A stretch of DNA of 64,000 nt from Patellaria atrata CBS 101060 (taxonomy: Eukaryota > Ascomycota > Dothideomycetes > Patellariales > Patellariaceae): NCBI GenBank assembly GCA_010093705.1, contig MU006091.1, forward strand, positions 424,702-488,701. The letters are read 5' to 3'. The notes beneath the pieces are model-generated. The model saw nothing but the letters and a program-made list of their open reading frames with translations. It was not told the origin of the DNA and ran no database searches. Position 1 is the first letter of the stretch. Every line of letters starts with the position of its first letter. This document shows, one piece after another, positions 23,471 through 35,800 of the stretch. The translations under genes and the position numbers were made by a program.

Positions 23471-24632
23471 ATGGCATCCTCTTCTACCTCCTCATCCGCA
23501 CCTGCTGTACCTCTGCAGAATTTACGGGTCGGTGTTGAAGTTGAGACGCTTCTAACGCCCGGTGATAAGAATTTGATCGATTTGCCCGGCCGCAAGGCGA
23601 GAATCAACGCGATTGATCGCATTCTAGTACAAAAGATCGATCCAAGTACAGGCGAACCGCGTTATACACTCGGAGACCTCTCAGGTTATAGACAATGGGC
23701 AATAATAGAAGATGCTCCCATCGATCCGTATTATGAGCTGCACTCGGAAGACGGTAAGGAAATAGAACTTGGAATGTACACCCCGATCTGTCCATATAGA
23801 GACTAATAGCGGTATTGCCTAGTCCCCCTGGAGTTTGCGTCTCCCATATTGCAATCGCATCCCAGCCATAAATGGAGAAAAGAAATCACTGATCTTTTCT
23901 CGGATTTCGCGAAGATCAGCGAGATTGACATCTTTGAAATCTGTGGGACCCACATACATTTATCACCTGTTGCTGAAGATGCAGGAGGTTTTTGGGACTT
24001 ACCACGATTAAAAAGCATCGCGATGGCCCGCAATCTTCTTTGAGCTCGCGCTGGAACTGCTATATCCCGATTACAGGAGGGAAATAACACTCTCGAGGCC
24101 AAATTACCGCCGCTCCTTCCAATTCAAAAACAGGAGCCTTGATGAAGCCCTCAGTATGATCAATAGCTGCGAAAACCTTATCCAACTGGTAATCATCTTC
24201 AATGATAGTGTTGCATCCAATCCCAGGAGCCTATCTCGCAATTTCAGCTGGGATTTCACGAATGTCACGGGCAGGAATCCGCTCATCAATACCATCGAAT
24301 ATCGCCCCCCTCCAGATACCCATGATCCTAAATTTTGCATCGCGTGGGTGGAAATCGGGATTGCTTTTGTCTAAGCGGCTGTCAAACCCTGGAAAATGCA
24401 GGATTTCATTGATATACAGCCATTTGTGGAGCTTTTGGAAGAATTCCTACAAAATAGAGTAGATGATGGCAAATCATCCGATATGATAGCTACGCTCTTT
24501 AGAGGGAGGACGGGAGCTGCGGAATGGAGTAAAGAGCATGCCAGATACATAGATCCCAGCCATCCATCACCATCCCCTGACAAAAAATCTTCCATGGAAT
24601 TGAGATTCGAAAGCGGGGACTCTCCCACCTAA
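23471..24632 (+). pseudogene. Amidoligase family gene, disrupted
   Basis: Exon 1 starts at 23471 (MASSST...) and reads LRVGVEVETLL, a typical fungal amidoligase start. A good intron at 23754-23822 (69 nt, GTAAGG donor, GACTAAT branch, CTAG acceptor) joins AIIEDAPIDPYYELHSED to PLEFASPILQSHPSHKW, the expected family order, and the catalytic-domain motif ICGTHIHLSP follows. The gene is then broken: an extra base in the CCC run near 24028 shifts the frame (family-like IFFELALELLYPDYRR continues in the other frame), and a TAA at 24372-24374 interrupts WVEIGIAFV before AAVKPWKMQDF, probably from an ancestral CAA. The reading resumes to 24632. Amidoligases (related to glutamine synthetase/GCS folds) form amide bonds; the fungal substrates are unknown. 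Confidence 0.8.
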
Positions 24633-25812
24633 TAATAGCATTTAGGAAACGTGTTCTCACTGGTCGGAAAGGGCCATTTGTAGGGCCTTTACCACTTCTG
24701 GCCGTGAAAACCAGCTTTTACGCGCAGCTTCCCAAGACGTATCCGCTGTACAATCCCGCGGCTACTTTTCCTTTGTGTACTCCCTCTACCTGTTCTGTCT
24801 TTTTGTGCAGGGACCTCTAGTGCGGATTTCCAGGATTCCGCTCTGAAAACCCTCATTTGAACTAACGGTCCTGTACAAGTTCTCTTTTTTTCCCCTTGCA
24901 TCCTCTATTTCCTTCCAAAAGTACCAACTGTACCTTGCGGTTGTCCAAACTGCACTAGCTATACCCCCCTGTTCTTCCTCTCTCTTTCTGTATCGCCCCT
25001 ACTACTTTTATGTTTTCATACCAGGAACTTCACCATGGATCCCCCAGGATACCGTTTTAAAAACCCTCATTTGTATCAAATTTACCGTACAATTGGCCCC
25101 CCTTTCCAGGGTCTTCCTCAATTATGTACGGTACCCGCAGCTATACTTCCCTGCGGTTGCTGGGGAAAGTGCTGCACGCTCCCAGCGGTACTTCTCTTTT
25201 CTATATTACCCCCATCTGCACTGTGTTTTCCTCCCGGGACCTTCAATTTGGACTCCCAGGACACCCTTTTGAAAAGAGTCTTTTGTACTGCCAGTACTGT
25301 ATGGGTGGTCCTCTTTTTTACGGTCTTACTTAAATCTGCATGGTAGTTTTATTCGGGATGTCCAGGATTCGGCGCTGAAAATGGTCATTTGTACTAGATT
25401 TCCTGCACAAATGGCGCTTCTCTTTATTCCTTATGGCGTATCGGTACGGAATCATAAGGCCAAATTCCCGGGATAAAAGTTTTGCTTGGCTGTTTTTCCC
25501 TTAAATTTCTGTTTCCTAGACCTACTACAATTTCCCTAGGTTGTTGGGGTGCGGTACCAACTGCAAATAGCCCCAAATCCATCATTTCATCATATCTCAT
25601 CTGTATCTCTCCTAAGTATTTCCGGTTTTCCAAAACCTCATCTGGTATATTCACTCATATGGCATATTTAAACATTACATAGATACTTAATAGATTCACA
25701 ATCTCACACCCTCAAACCTCAAATATCAGTTCTCAATGTTGTGCATTGCTTGATCTGTGAAAAATATGATACACAGAATATGAGTCTTTCATCCATTTCC
25801 CTAGTTAAAAAC
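24633..25812. repeat. Degenerate tandem repeats, unit about 213 nt
   Basis: Related blocks start near 24809, 25021, 25236 and 25340. Each has CAGGGACC/CAGGAACT-like sequence, then about 20 nt later CCAGGATTC/CCAGGATAC/CCAGGACAC, a GAAAA or AAAAA run, and CTCATTTG/GTCTTTTG/GTCATTTG. Spacing is about 212, 215 and 105 nt, so the last step is a half unit. No protein of any family is visible. The end of the interval (25700-25812) is the 3' flank of SDH3. Confidence 0.6.
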
Positions 25813-26430
25813 TCAAAAGAATGCCAAATAACATGCCCCCAAAAAGCTCGTCCCGACCATCACCCACCCAGTCTGGATAACAGTCTTATTCTTCATGCCC
25901 ACGGCAAAATCCCAACTCAAATGCCTCAATCCGTTAACCGCGTGATACGTGAACGGCCAGGCCGCCAAAAACTTGACGCCGACCTTCGCAAAGGCAGGCC
26001 ATGCAGCGAACGCCGTCGCCAGCGTCATCGACTCGATGTGCCAGCCAGTCAGAGGCGCGACGAGGTAGGCGAGCCCATAGAGGTAAAAGGAGCCGGCGAG
26101 GGCGACGCCGGTTATGCGGTTCAGACCCGAGGCATACCAGGTTATCTGCGCTTTGTAGATGGATATGTGCGGGGAGACGGGACGGCGGAGGCGTTGTTGG
26201 ACGAGCAGCTCGTTTTCGGTGGCTGTGGCTGGGATATTTTGGGTAGCTGCGAGTCTGTACCTAGGGTATTAGTATTGGAGCTGGAGGACATGCGATGGGA
26301 TGGCAATGGAGATGCGGAGGGAGAGCTACCGTCGTTGCTGGGAGAATGACGCTGCGGGCACGACGGCTCGGGAGAGTGGTTGAGCGGCTACTCGCCGTAA
26401 AGTAGTTTGGAAAGCTCGTTGGGCGAGCAT
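25813..26430 (-). CDS. SDH3: Succinate dehydrogenase cytochrome b subunit (SDHC)
   Basis: Membrane anchor subunit of respiratory complex II in the mitochondrial inner membrane, binding haem b and ubiquinone. Exons 26430-26330 and 26260-25813 encode 182 residues; the intron (69 nt) has a GTAGCT donor, a TACTAATAC branch point and a CTAG acceptor. The N-terminus MLAQRAFQTTLRRVAAQPLS is a mitochondrial presequence. The mature part shows RPVSPHISIYKAQITWYAS, the conserved quinone-site S and R region, then SLNRITG-like GLNRITGVALAG, and HAVNGLRHLSWD, whose first His is the expected haem ligand. Three hydrophobic segments are present, as usual for this subunit. Confidence 0.93.
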
Positions 26431-27548
26431 GGTGATGGATTGATGGTGTGGGAGAGTGCAATGGCGGAGTGGAGAGTTTGTGATATTGGTTCTGATGCTG
26501 GAGACGAAGAGGTGAGGTTATCGTCAACGGCGCGGGCCTCGGAAGTCCGAGGGCCAATCAGAAGGAGGGTGATTGTGAGGTCTGTTACGGTAGACCATTT
26601 GTTTACATGCTTGCAGCACCAGTACGGCTACCGTAGTGATCAGGGATGGTATAAATCTCTGCGGTATGGGATCAGGATGTTTCTTTTCTTCTCTTTTTCT
26701 TTAGAGCATGGGACCTCAACGTCGCGATTCTAGTTCTACGGGGCAATTATGAATTGAGGCTTATATGTCAGCGTTATGCTGATGTCGAGTAGCGTCTCTA
26801 GACAAAATACCCGTAGTTAATCGCGCATCTGTATCTTTTCCGTGGTGCGATGCGTTTCATATCAGGGTTACATATCACGTTCCAGTGAAGAATTATATGC
26901 ATTATTCTGTAGAAAAGACAGCTATGAATAGTCTATGCTTGGGTAATCTCATATCCGAATTGAAAAGAGGTGCAATGCTATGGATGAGGATTGAATTGCC
27001 CTGAGATACGCCCCTCTCCTTTCTTCCCCTTTGCATTATGTATACCAAACCAAGGAACTAGTATCCAGTTCTCATCGCGAAGGCATGCATCGCAATTCGC
27101 GTTACCTCATTAGGGAGACCGCCACGTGCTCACGATAGGACTACTATAGAAAATGATATTAGCATTCCGTGCGTATTAGAACTATTGGGTACCCTCAGTC
27201 TAACCAACTGCCTTGTTGAGATGAAGCTGTAAGTATACTTAGGAAGGGATAGGAAGCTTTAAAGTTATATGAATCTTCACTGTAGAATAGAGGAGTACGA
27301 AAATTGGTTTGAAGCAATTACGCTTTGAATAAATAGACGGAAGCGTCCCTAAATCCGCAATCTCCAGCTGGGCATTGGCACCGTAGAACATACATCCTCA
27401 TCCTCAAAGTTGCATCCCCTCACTCAAGCAGTCAGCAACCCTGATTCCATCAATAGATACGAAGGAACCGTTATGATGCAATCAAACCCCGACTTAAAAA
27501 TCAACCACGCTTTAAAAGTCATTGATTATACCATTTCAGAACGCAATA
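26431..27548. promoter_or_regulatory. Divergent intergenic region, SDH3 and WDR89-like
   Basis: About 1.1 kb without a supported gene. Near its right end an upstream open frame starts with ATGATG at 27474 and runs past the main start of the next gene to 27640 in another frame, so it could lower translation of the main frame if it is transcribed. Confidence 0.4.
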
Positions 27549-29393
27549 ATGACAGACTTCAATCAAATAGCTTCTTCAAACCTCTCACTACCCGCAGATT
27601 CATACATCTACAGCTTAATTACTCTATCAAAGCGCCTTGAAAGTAGCGTGCTTGCACCAGGGAGCCCAATAGCGGTTATCTCGTCAGATGACTCCCTTCG
27701 CATCTTTGACGCTGATTTAAATTTACTCCCTGATGGAATCTACGAAAATATTCACAACAGTATCACTTGTGTCTCAAGATTTGACGACGACGGGAATATT
27801 ATCGCAACAGCAGGACGAGATGCATGTGTCAAGCTTTGGGACCGAAGGACGAAAAGCAAGGTAGCAGAATTCGTGACCCGTAAGTTGAGACTGCTTTTAA
27901 TCACTATATACCTGATTGAAGGCCATATGTGATTCATTACTAACCACAATCCTGTACTAGCAAAGAAGGAAGCGCTGTCTGCTCTTAATTGCTGCGCTAG
28001 CAACAATGCTATTGTTGCTGGAACGGAGCTCAAGGACGATGGGCCGGGTGAATCGCCGATCTTTCTATGGTAGGTTGTATGGGCTACCCTTTACTGACGT
28101 TCTAAACTTTGATATCTCTTTTATTACTTTCCTGTCAAGAATCTCGTGTCTTCTCTTTATCCTCTCCCTAGTCGGGACGTTCCCCGGGTACTGTACGCTC
28201 GCTCTTAAGGCTGCCATAACTTCTCTGTATATGAAGTCGAAAACGTAATAAATACGCTCCACTGTACACAAGACTTGACCGTACAGCCAGTAGATGTTGG
28301 TTGAGACGGCAGCAGTAATGGACCACCTGGTTATTTTACAAGCGTATGGAGATCGAGGAATGCTTCCGCGAGGTAGCGATATGTCTGAACTATTGTGACC
28401 CTTTTGAAGCAGGTCTTGATTATTCTTTGTTCATATTCTTTTGCCATATACAGTATCCCGTTCTGCCCTCATCCGTTCGTATTACCTTGCAGAATGTTTA
28501 GGTGCTTATTATAAGATAGGGATACACGAAAAGGCGGTTCCCCTCAACTACAATATGTGGAAAGTCATACAGACACGATCACAGAAGTCAGTATTCCAGT
28601 GTCCAGAATTTTCTTAGTGATTATAATTCGATCCTTTCAGCGTGATGATATTGACTACGCCAGTTACGGTTCAACTCTTCGACCAATCCAACTCATCTCC
28701 TCAGTGGCAGCACCGATGGTCTAATTAATTTGTTCGATCTCTCGCAAGATAATGAAGATGACGCCCTTTTCCAAGTAATAAACAATAAGTCTGCCATCCA
28801 TCATACCGGTTTCCTCACATCCACTTCTGTGTACACGCTCTCTACTGACGAAAAATGGACTCAATACGAGATACGCAATCCTGATGAGGAAGATTCATCA
28901 CATAATCCGGAAGAGAGTCTCGATCTGCGTGAAAGATTGGGCTGCGAATATGTGATAAAAGTTGTAGATGCAGGGGATGCGAAATGGGTAGCAATTGGTC
29001 AGCATAGGCAAGTCTACCGAATAACTTTTATTTAGGTCTGCATCAAGTAGTTGTCGAAATATGTTCTCATCAATATTCAGCACTGGAACTTTACAATTGG
29101 TCCCCCTCCTTACTGGCAATGATACCGCAGTACAACCTTACTTTACAACTAAGTCCTACTCGCGACTGAACTTTGCAGGCGCTCATGGTAACGAGATCGT
29201 CCGGGATGTACTCGTTGATGCCTCAACTATATACTCCTGCGGCGAAGATGGACATATAAGAGCTTGGAAAGCAAGCAGCACAGGTGAAGCGATGGAGACG
29301 GAAGGTACCGAAAAAGCAAGTAAAGACAAGAAAAAGAAGCATAGAAAAAAAGACAAGGAAGCAGGGAAAGAAGCACGGTTCGCTCCTTATTAG
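27549..29393 (+). CDS. WD40-repeat protein, WDR89-like
   Basis: Beta-propeller protein of 397 residues from exons 27549-27879, 27961-28069, 28520-28586, 28664-29007 and 29051-29393. The rebuilt sequence has ordered WD repeats: ATAGRDACVKLWDRRTKSK, SPIFLWDTRKGGSPQLQYVE, then LLSGSTDGLINLFDLSQD and YSCGEDGHIRAWKA. The order with YVESHTDTIT between repeats matches WDR89-type proteins, whose role is not established. Intron 2 (28070-28519) is 450 nt, far longer than the others and holds a GTACTGTAC word. Intron 4 (29008-29050, 43 nt) has a GC-AG boundary with GCAAGT as donor; using it is the only way I found to join WVAIGQHS to the rest. The tail is a basic K-rich stretch (DKKKKHRKKDKEAGKE). Confidence 0.82.
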
Positions 29394-29858
29394 CTCCCGA
29401 TTTCTAATGTGTAAGTAGATACCCATGAAATAGGCTAACATAACTACAAAATGACGATATATTACCTGAGCGTTCCTTATAAAGAATACAACCACTCCCG
29501 ACATGCTGCTCATCTAGAGAGGAAATTTTCCAGAGTTCGTCGAACCCCACAAATATTTTTCTATACTCTCTAGGGTGAGTACGATCACAAAGAATCATCT
29601 CTACAGATTCCCGTACTCTACAGGACGAGCTCCCAGGGCGCAGTGCCTGAACATTATCAACAGTGCTCATATGTACAGTACGACGTTAGACTTTATAGCA
29701 GCAAAGTATATGTACTACTAGCGTACAGTTAGCAATTAGTTGCTAGTTTTGAACAGGGATAGATGCTTGAAAATTTTCTATTTATTATCCTGGATTAATA
29801 TTTACCCCTACAACCCTGTGTTAATACTAGGCCAATAAGACGGACTAGGCGGATCACT
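29394..29858. other. Convergent 3' intergenic region
   Basis: Between the 3' ends of two convergent genes. One GTACAGTAC word at 29673-29681 and other gtac-containing words around it. No gene. Confidence 0.4.
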
Positions 29859-32800
29859 CTACTCTTCCGTAGCAATTTGCACCGTAATAATACACAAGAA
29901 CAGAGCCATCATTACAGCATACCTGTACTTCGTCCACTCATCCTCTGCGAACGCCAAGTGTTCAATCCATCCAAGACACATTAAGAAAAGGAGCTGGAAG
30001 TCCAAAGATTCCCAAAAGGGCCTAGATTCTGCATTAAGAACGCTGCTCCGTTCAGGCGATGGCGTCCTTGACCTTCCATCTGCTGTAGTGACCCAATCAG
30101 GATCTCCATCATCCTCTGGAAGTTCATCACTATCTTCGAGAAATCTCATCATTTCCTCTTCCAATCTCGGGGTCCTAGCTATATCTTGCCTGTACTGCTC
30201 ATACAGGCGCAACTTGACTTGACGTACCTGCATCAATACGCGTATACTCCGAGCTCTAGCCGACTGGAGGTCAGAAACGGCGTCGGCGCCGTCCAACTGG
30301 TCGTACGCACGTTCACTGAGATCATCCAGTAAGGCATTTAACGTGCCAACGTGGAGGGAGGTGGGAATGTCAGACATTTGCAGAGGATGGTTGAGCTGGA
30401 GGTTGACTGAGTAGGCCGGCAGAGAGGGAAGGTCGGATAAGATGTTGACGGTGATGGTATCGCTGCCGATAGAGCCGGTACCGAAGTAAAGAGTGTGAAC
30501 CACTGGAAGGGGAACTGAGGATGTCCAGTCTATCGAGGGTACATCGGACTCGTCCTCGCTGTCTTCGTCTTTCTGACTTTCCTCCTCCGTTTCACCACCC
30601 TCATTCTCATCTGTGGTTGCGTATTCTACAACTTCTCCATCTTCTTCATCTTCCTGGCCGTTCCCAGCCTCTTCATATTCCTCGTTTTCCTTGGCGTCCT
30701 TAGATCCCTTCCCCTCCTCGGCCTCCTTTACTTCCCCATCTATTTCAACGTTCTCAGCTATTCTATCTTTCTCGACCTTTTCTGGTTCTTCGTCTTCCTC
30801 CGTCTTATTCTTTCCTGGAACTTCTTCAGCTTTATCAGTTTCTTCAGTTCCTCCCTCAACCTCCCAAACCTCGTTATCGCCACTTGGAACATGTTCTCCA
30901 GACGTTTCTGCGTCCACAAACTTCATACCATGTTCCGTTGAGCTAGTATCATCCGAATCATCGCCTACTGATACTAGCTCTGATTCTGGCTCTGAGTCTG
31001 GCTCTGAGTCTGGCTCTGAGTCTGGCTCTGACTGTGGCTCTGGCTCTAGCCCTTTCTTGGGGTGTGTCTGAGTTGCCCTATCAATAAGTGTCTTCTTGAG
31101 CTCAGCAACATTCAATATCTCGCCGAACTTGAAGACGTCGGCTTCTGGAGGCAAATCAACGTTCACTCTTTCCCTTTTCGGTGACCTTGGGCTCGGATCC
31201 AGAATTGTCCTCTTTGGTGAAGGGGTATGAGCAGGTTGCAGGCCCTCAGTGATCTCTTTCGCTGCTCCGGGGGGTAATTCCCAGATCTTCGGGTTCTTCA
31301 CCTTCCGCTTTCGTGCTGGAGTTGAGGGCTGTAGGAGTGACACTGATTGTTGGCTCTGGTGGGGTTTATTCTCTGGAGACGGTTCTTCTTTGATGGGTTC
31401 TAAAGGAGGAAATGTAAACACTCGAGATGCCCTGGTTGGAGTTCTAGTTTCCGCGACTCTAGATGACTCTTCCCAGGCGTCTCCTTCAGGTTCCTCGATT
31501 TTGGGTTCTGCTGCGGATGCTTCGACTTTTATTTCCGCTTTGAACGACTCCCCTTGTTCCACTGGTTTACAAGGCCTTTGTTGAATGCAACTTTGGAGCT
31601 GATCTGCAGCCTCATCGAGTTCCTTCATTACTTCTGGAGTTAGTTCTTTCCAGGGTTTTGGAGTCGTAAGCTGTTGGATTGGTTCAGAAGGTTGAGGCTG
31701 ATGTTCTCTCTTGCATTGCGACGGTTTCTTCTCAATGGGCTCTTCAACGCTACCGGGTGTGTCAACTGGTGATTTCCTAGTTAGCGCTCTACTCTCCGCC
31801 GCTTTAAATGCCTCTTTCCAAACATTTACTTTGGATATCATTGCTTTGGATATCTCGTCGTTGGCTCCTCCTTTGGATGCTTCATCTTTAGCTCCAATTG
31901 GTCCAGAGTGTTGAGTCCGATATGGTCCCTTGGGTTGCGACGGGCCCTCTTTAATAGGTTCTTCAATGCAGTTGGGTGTGTCATTCGGTGATTTTCTGAT
32001 TGGGCCTCTGGTTTTTACCACTTTAGATGACTCTTTCCGGACATCTAACTTAGATGTCTCGTCTTTAACTCTTAATTCCGATGATTCTCCCTGTCCTGCT
32101 GGTTTAGATGGCTCTTGTTGATTGCGCTTTTTGAGCTGAGCTTCTACGTTAGCAATTACCTTCAGTGTTGCAGCAGACAGTTCTTTTCGGGCCTTTGGAG
32201 TTGTGGGATTCTGCTTCGGAGATGGGGTTGTGCCCTTCCCCTTTGGAGATGGAGTCGAGGGCTGTTGGCCAGATCCTGAATGTTGAGGCGGGTGTGGCTC
32301 CTTGCTTCGAGGGCGTTTATCTTTGTTGGGCTCTAAAGCGCGGCCGGGTGCAGAATTTGGAGATTTCTTGATTGGGGTTTCGGGCCCCTGGGCCACCGCT
32401 TTAAATGCACCTTTCTGGACATCCGCTTTGAGTTCCTCATCTTCGAGACGCGCTATCGTTGACATTATTTGTCCAAATGTCCCTTGGTTACTGCGTTGTT
32501 TCAACTGGCCCGCAACATTAGATGACTCTCCATGGACATCTGCTTTAGAGTCCTCATCATGGCGTCGTAATATGAAGAACGCTCTTGCTTCCGTTTCTTT
32601 ACCTGTCTGTTCTCTTAAGCGTTGTTGAATGATCTGATTTGCGACCTCTCTAAATCGATCCATCCCCTTTTCAGCGTGTGCTATAGCATCCTCCGCTGAA
32701 GCTTCACCCTTCTTGACCCTCTCAGCCACTTCTTCGCCTTCCCGCAGCAAATGGAAATGTAATTCCTTCAATAAGGCTAGGTCTGATTCATTAAGAGGAC

Positions 32801-35800
32801 CATGCTTCTCCAAAAAGTTCTCCATTCCTAACAAATTGATCAGACTGATGTTCTCTTTCAGGACGTCTGGTTCCGCTTGAAATTGATTCCCAGCAAGGTT
32901 TGTCGGACATGAGCCTAGCTCTGCAAGCGGAGTTATTGGACTATTATCTTCCGGAACGTTCGTTTTGAATGTTTGCTCCCGCGCATGGAGTTTAGTTGCA
33001 GCTGTCACCTTCCCTAAATCTGTTAGAAATTCCAGCCCCGGGAAGAGTGGTAGAGGTGCTGCTGGGCCGTTTGGTCTGGATGGCTCTGTCTGAACAGGTA
33101 GCTGCTCTAGAGCTCCCTTATTCTCCAAAGCTTTTGAAAAGTTGTATAGTAAGGGCCCAGATTCACCGTTCTTTTGGATATTTGATCTGAATGGGTTGCC
33201 CAGGAGGATCGAATTATTCAGAGCGTTCTCCTTCTGCCAGCTAGTAGGACAGAGTTTACTCCCTTGTCGAGTGTTGGGTTTGGTTGATCCTTCCTGATCG
33301 CTTAATATATTCGCAGAGGTCGCCTTCTCCCAAAAAGCAGCAAAGAGCTTTGGGTTTTGCGGCAGATTGTCTGGTAAACTTTCTTTTAGGACCTCTAATC
33401 TAGGTGTTTCTTCTCTGACGTCTGGTTTGGAGATCCCCTCGTGGAGTTCCGGCTTGGATGGTTCTTCCTGGATCTCCGGTTCAAGTGAGTCTGCCTGTAC
33501 TTTCGATTTATCCTGAGCCTTCAACTTCTCCCAATAAACAGTAAAGAGTCTTGAAGCTTGCGGTAGAGTGACTGGTGCACTTTCTTTCCGGGCGTCTGGT
33601 CTATCTCCTTCCTCCTGGGCCTTCGGTTGAGATATCTTTTCTTCGGTCCCTAAGTCTGATACCCATTCCTTGACTTCTCGTTCAGATGTTTCTTCTTGAA
33701 CAGCTAGTTTATCCGTTACGTTTCCATTTCTTAAAAATGCAAATGGGTCTGACCGTGCAATGCGTAGTTCAGTTTGCTTCTGCTCATCTGGTTTGGATGG
33801 CTGTTGCTGCGCTAATGTTTTATTCTGACTGTTCGTCCTATCCCACTGAGACTTAAACCGCTCTGAATCTAACACCACCGGGGAAGCCGGGGCACTTTCT
33901 TTCTCGGGGCGTAACTTAACTCCTGGATGATTATTTTTCCGCCCAATAAGAAACTTGTCCCAGATTTTCTTTGAATCTTCTGGTGCCCTTTCAGTTCTGA
34001 CTGTTAGTTTACTCTCTTCTTTAACTTCGGATACAGCTTCTTCCTCGGTTTCTAATTCAGAGGGGAAAGCACCTGGCATCCGCTGTTTATTTTCCCGGGA
34101 ATAAACGAATATAGAGGGGAAATTCTCCTCAAGATATGGTCCTTTGCGGTGCAAAGAAGATTGAATCCACGCTGGAACGTTTACGGGAGAAGAGAAAGAC
34201 TTCGCAGGGACTTCCACGGAAAGAGCAAATGTAGCTGCCGTAGGAATGTTCGCAGGTTTTTCTATACTGTGCAAAGATGAGGGCTGTTTATTGTCTCGGG
34301 CCAAAGCGGATACAGAGGGAAAAGTCTCCTCAAGAAATACTTTGTTATTGTGCGAAGAGGAGGGCCACGATGGGACATCCCCGGGGGAAGGGAAAGTCCT
34401 CGTTGGGGCGTCTACGGAAGGAGCAAAAGTGGCTGCTTTCGGAGTGTTTGGAGTGTCCAACTTTAGGGAAGTTGCGAGCGTAGGCAGCTTGATCTTCATC
34501 AGTGTTCTCCGCCCTGAGCTTGGGGATATATCGAACGTTACCAGGGTATTTCGCGGAGCTGAAGAGGGCGTATAATCAGTCTCAAAGGGCTCAGGTACGG
34601 GGCCTACGTCTTCCTTTGGTTCTGGGGAATGTAAAGAGGAGGAATCATCATTGCTCAACAGATCGGTTAAAGGAACCGTCTTTTCCTCCATAGGAAACGC
34701 GTCCGGGTTTCTCGAAGCTGAAGCGACTGCTTCGGCTTCTGGAAGTCTTTCTGAGAGAGGGGTAGAGAAAAGGCAGTCTACGTATACCGGAAGATATGAT
34801 GCTCTAGATGGTATGGGTTGATCTCCATTCGACGTTACTTGCGGAGGTTCGGGCGCTGGTATAGAAGATGAACCCTGCCGAATCGGATATTTCCTAACAA
34901 GTGGAGGGTCCAAAATTTCGAAATCGGGCATCTTTGTCACTACCACTTCAACTCCTTGTTCTGTACTAGGCAACTTGACTACCTCTGGCTTCGACTCAGC
35001 AGTCGAACCAAGCCGCAGCCGATATGCCTTCATCATAAGCAGCGGTAGGGTCCAGGACTTTCGTACGTCGCTCCAGCCTTCCGGCGATATGGAGATCCAT
35101 TGGAACATGAAGCTCTGGGTAGACATCCAATCCACTCTCTTCGTCACCGCTTGAAGCACGTCTTCTCTTGTCGTCAATGGCGGGATGCAGAACCTGGTAT
35201 CTATTTTCATACCAGCAATACGGACAATGAAGCCTGGTATTTCATCCAACTCCTTTTGTTTGGCAACGACGAGACTACCCTTCTGTTTCCCTATTTCATC
35301 ACTGTTATCTCCTTTCTTTTGACCTGCTGCGACAGCGAAAGGGAGTGCAACAACGCCCAAACCCCCCCCATCCGGATTCGAATCCACACACACCCTCACA
35401 TTCTGAAATCTCACGTTCCTCACCCGCGCCCGCGCCTTCGACTTCGCAACATCCCACGCCGTAAAAGTGATGAAAGGCGTCGGCGTCGGGATTTGCGGGT
35501 CTATTTGGTCATGTGGAATGAGGTCGAAGCTGTAGACATCCAGGAAACTCTTCTTGATTGCCGGTTCCGTTTCCTTTGATGGGGTCCCCTGTGCTCTAGC
35601 TTTCTTCTTTGTCCCCCATATCCCTTTGCTAGCGGTTGAGGGCGATGCATGTGCTGGCTTCGCGGTAGCGGTAGAGATCTTAGTACCCTTCCGCGCACTC
35701 GCGCGCGATTGTTGAGGCTTGGGCCGCGGGGCTGTGGTAGGTGGTGCTTGTGGTTGTGGTTGCTGCTGGTGAGGTTGCGGGTGCAGTGAATGCTGTAGTG

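Noticed and set aside
28070-28519. Insertion breaking the WDR89-like gene
   Set aside because: At first the missing WD segment looked like a disruption, but splicing 28070-28519 restores IFLWDTRKGG exactly, so it is a long intron and the gene appears intact.
30613-31071. Serine-rich open frame on the plus strand
   Set aside because: Antisense of the acidic region of the 2063-residue protein; Glu codons read backward give Ser and Phe runs.
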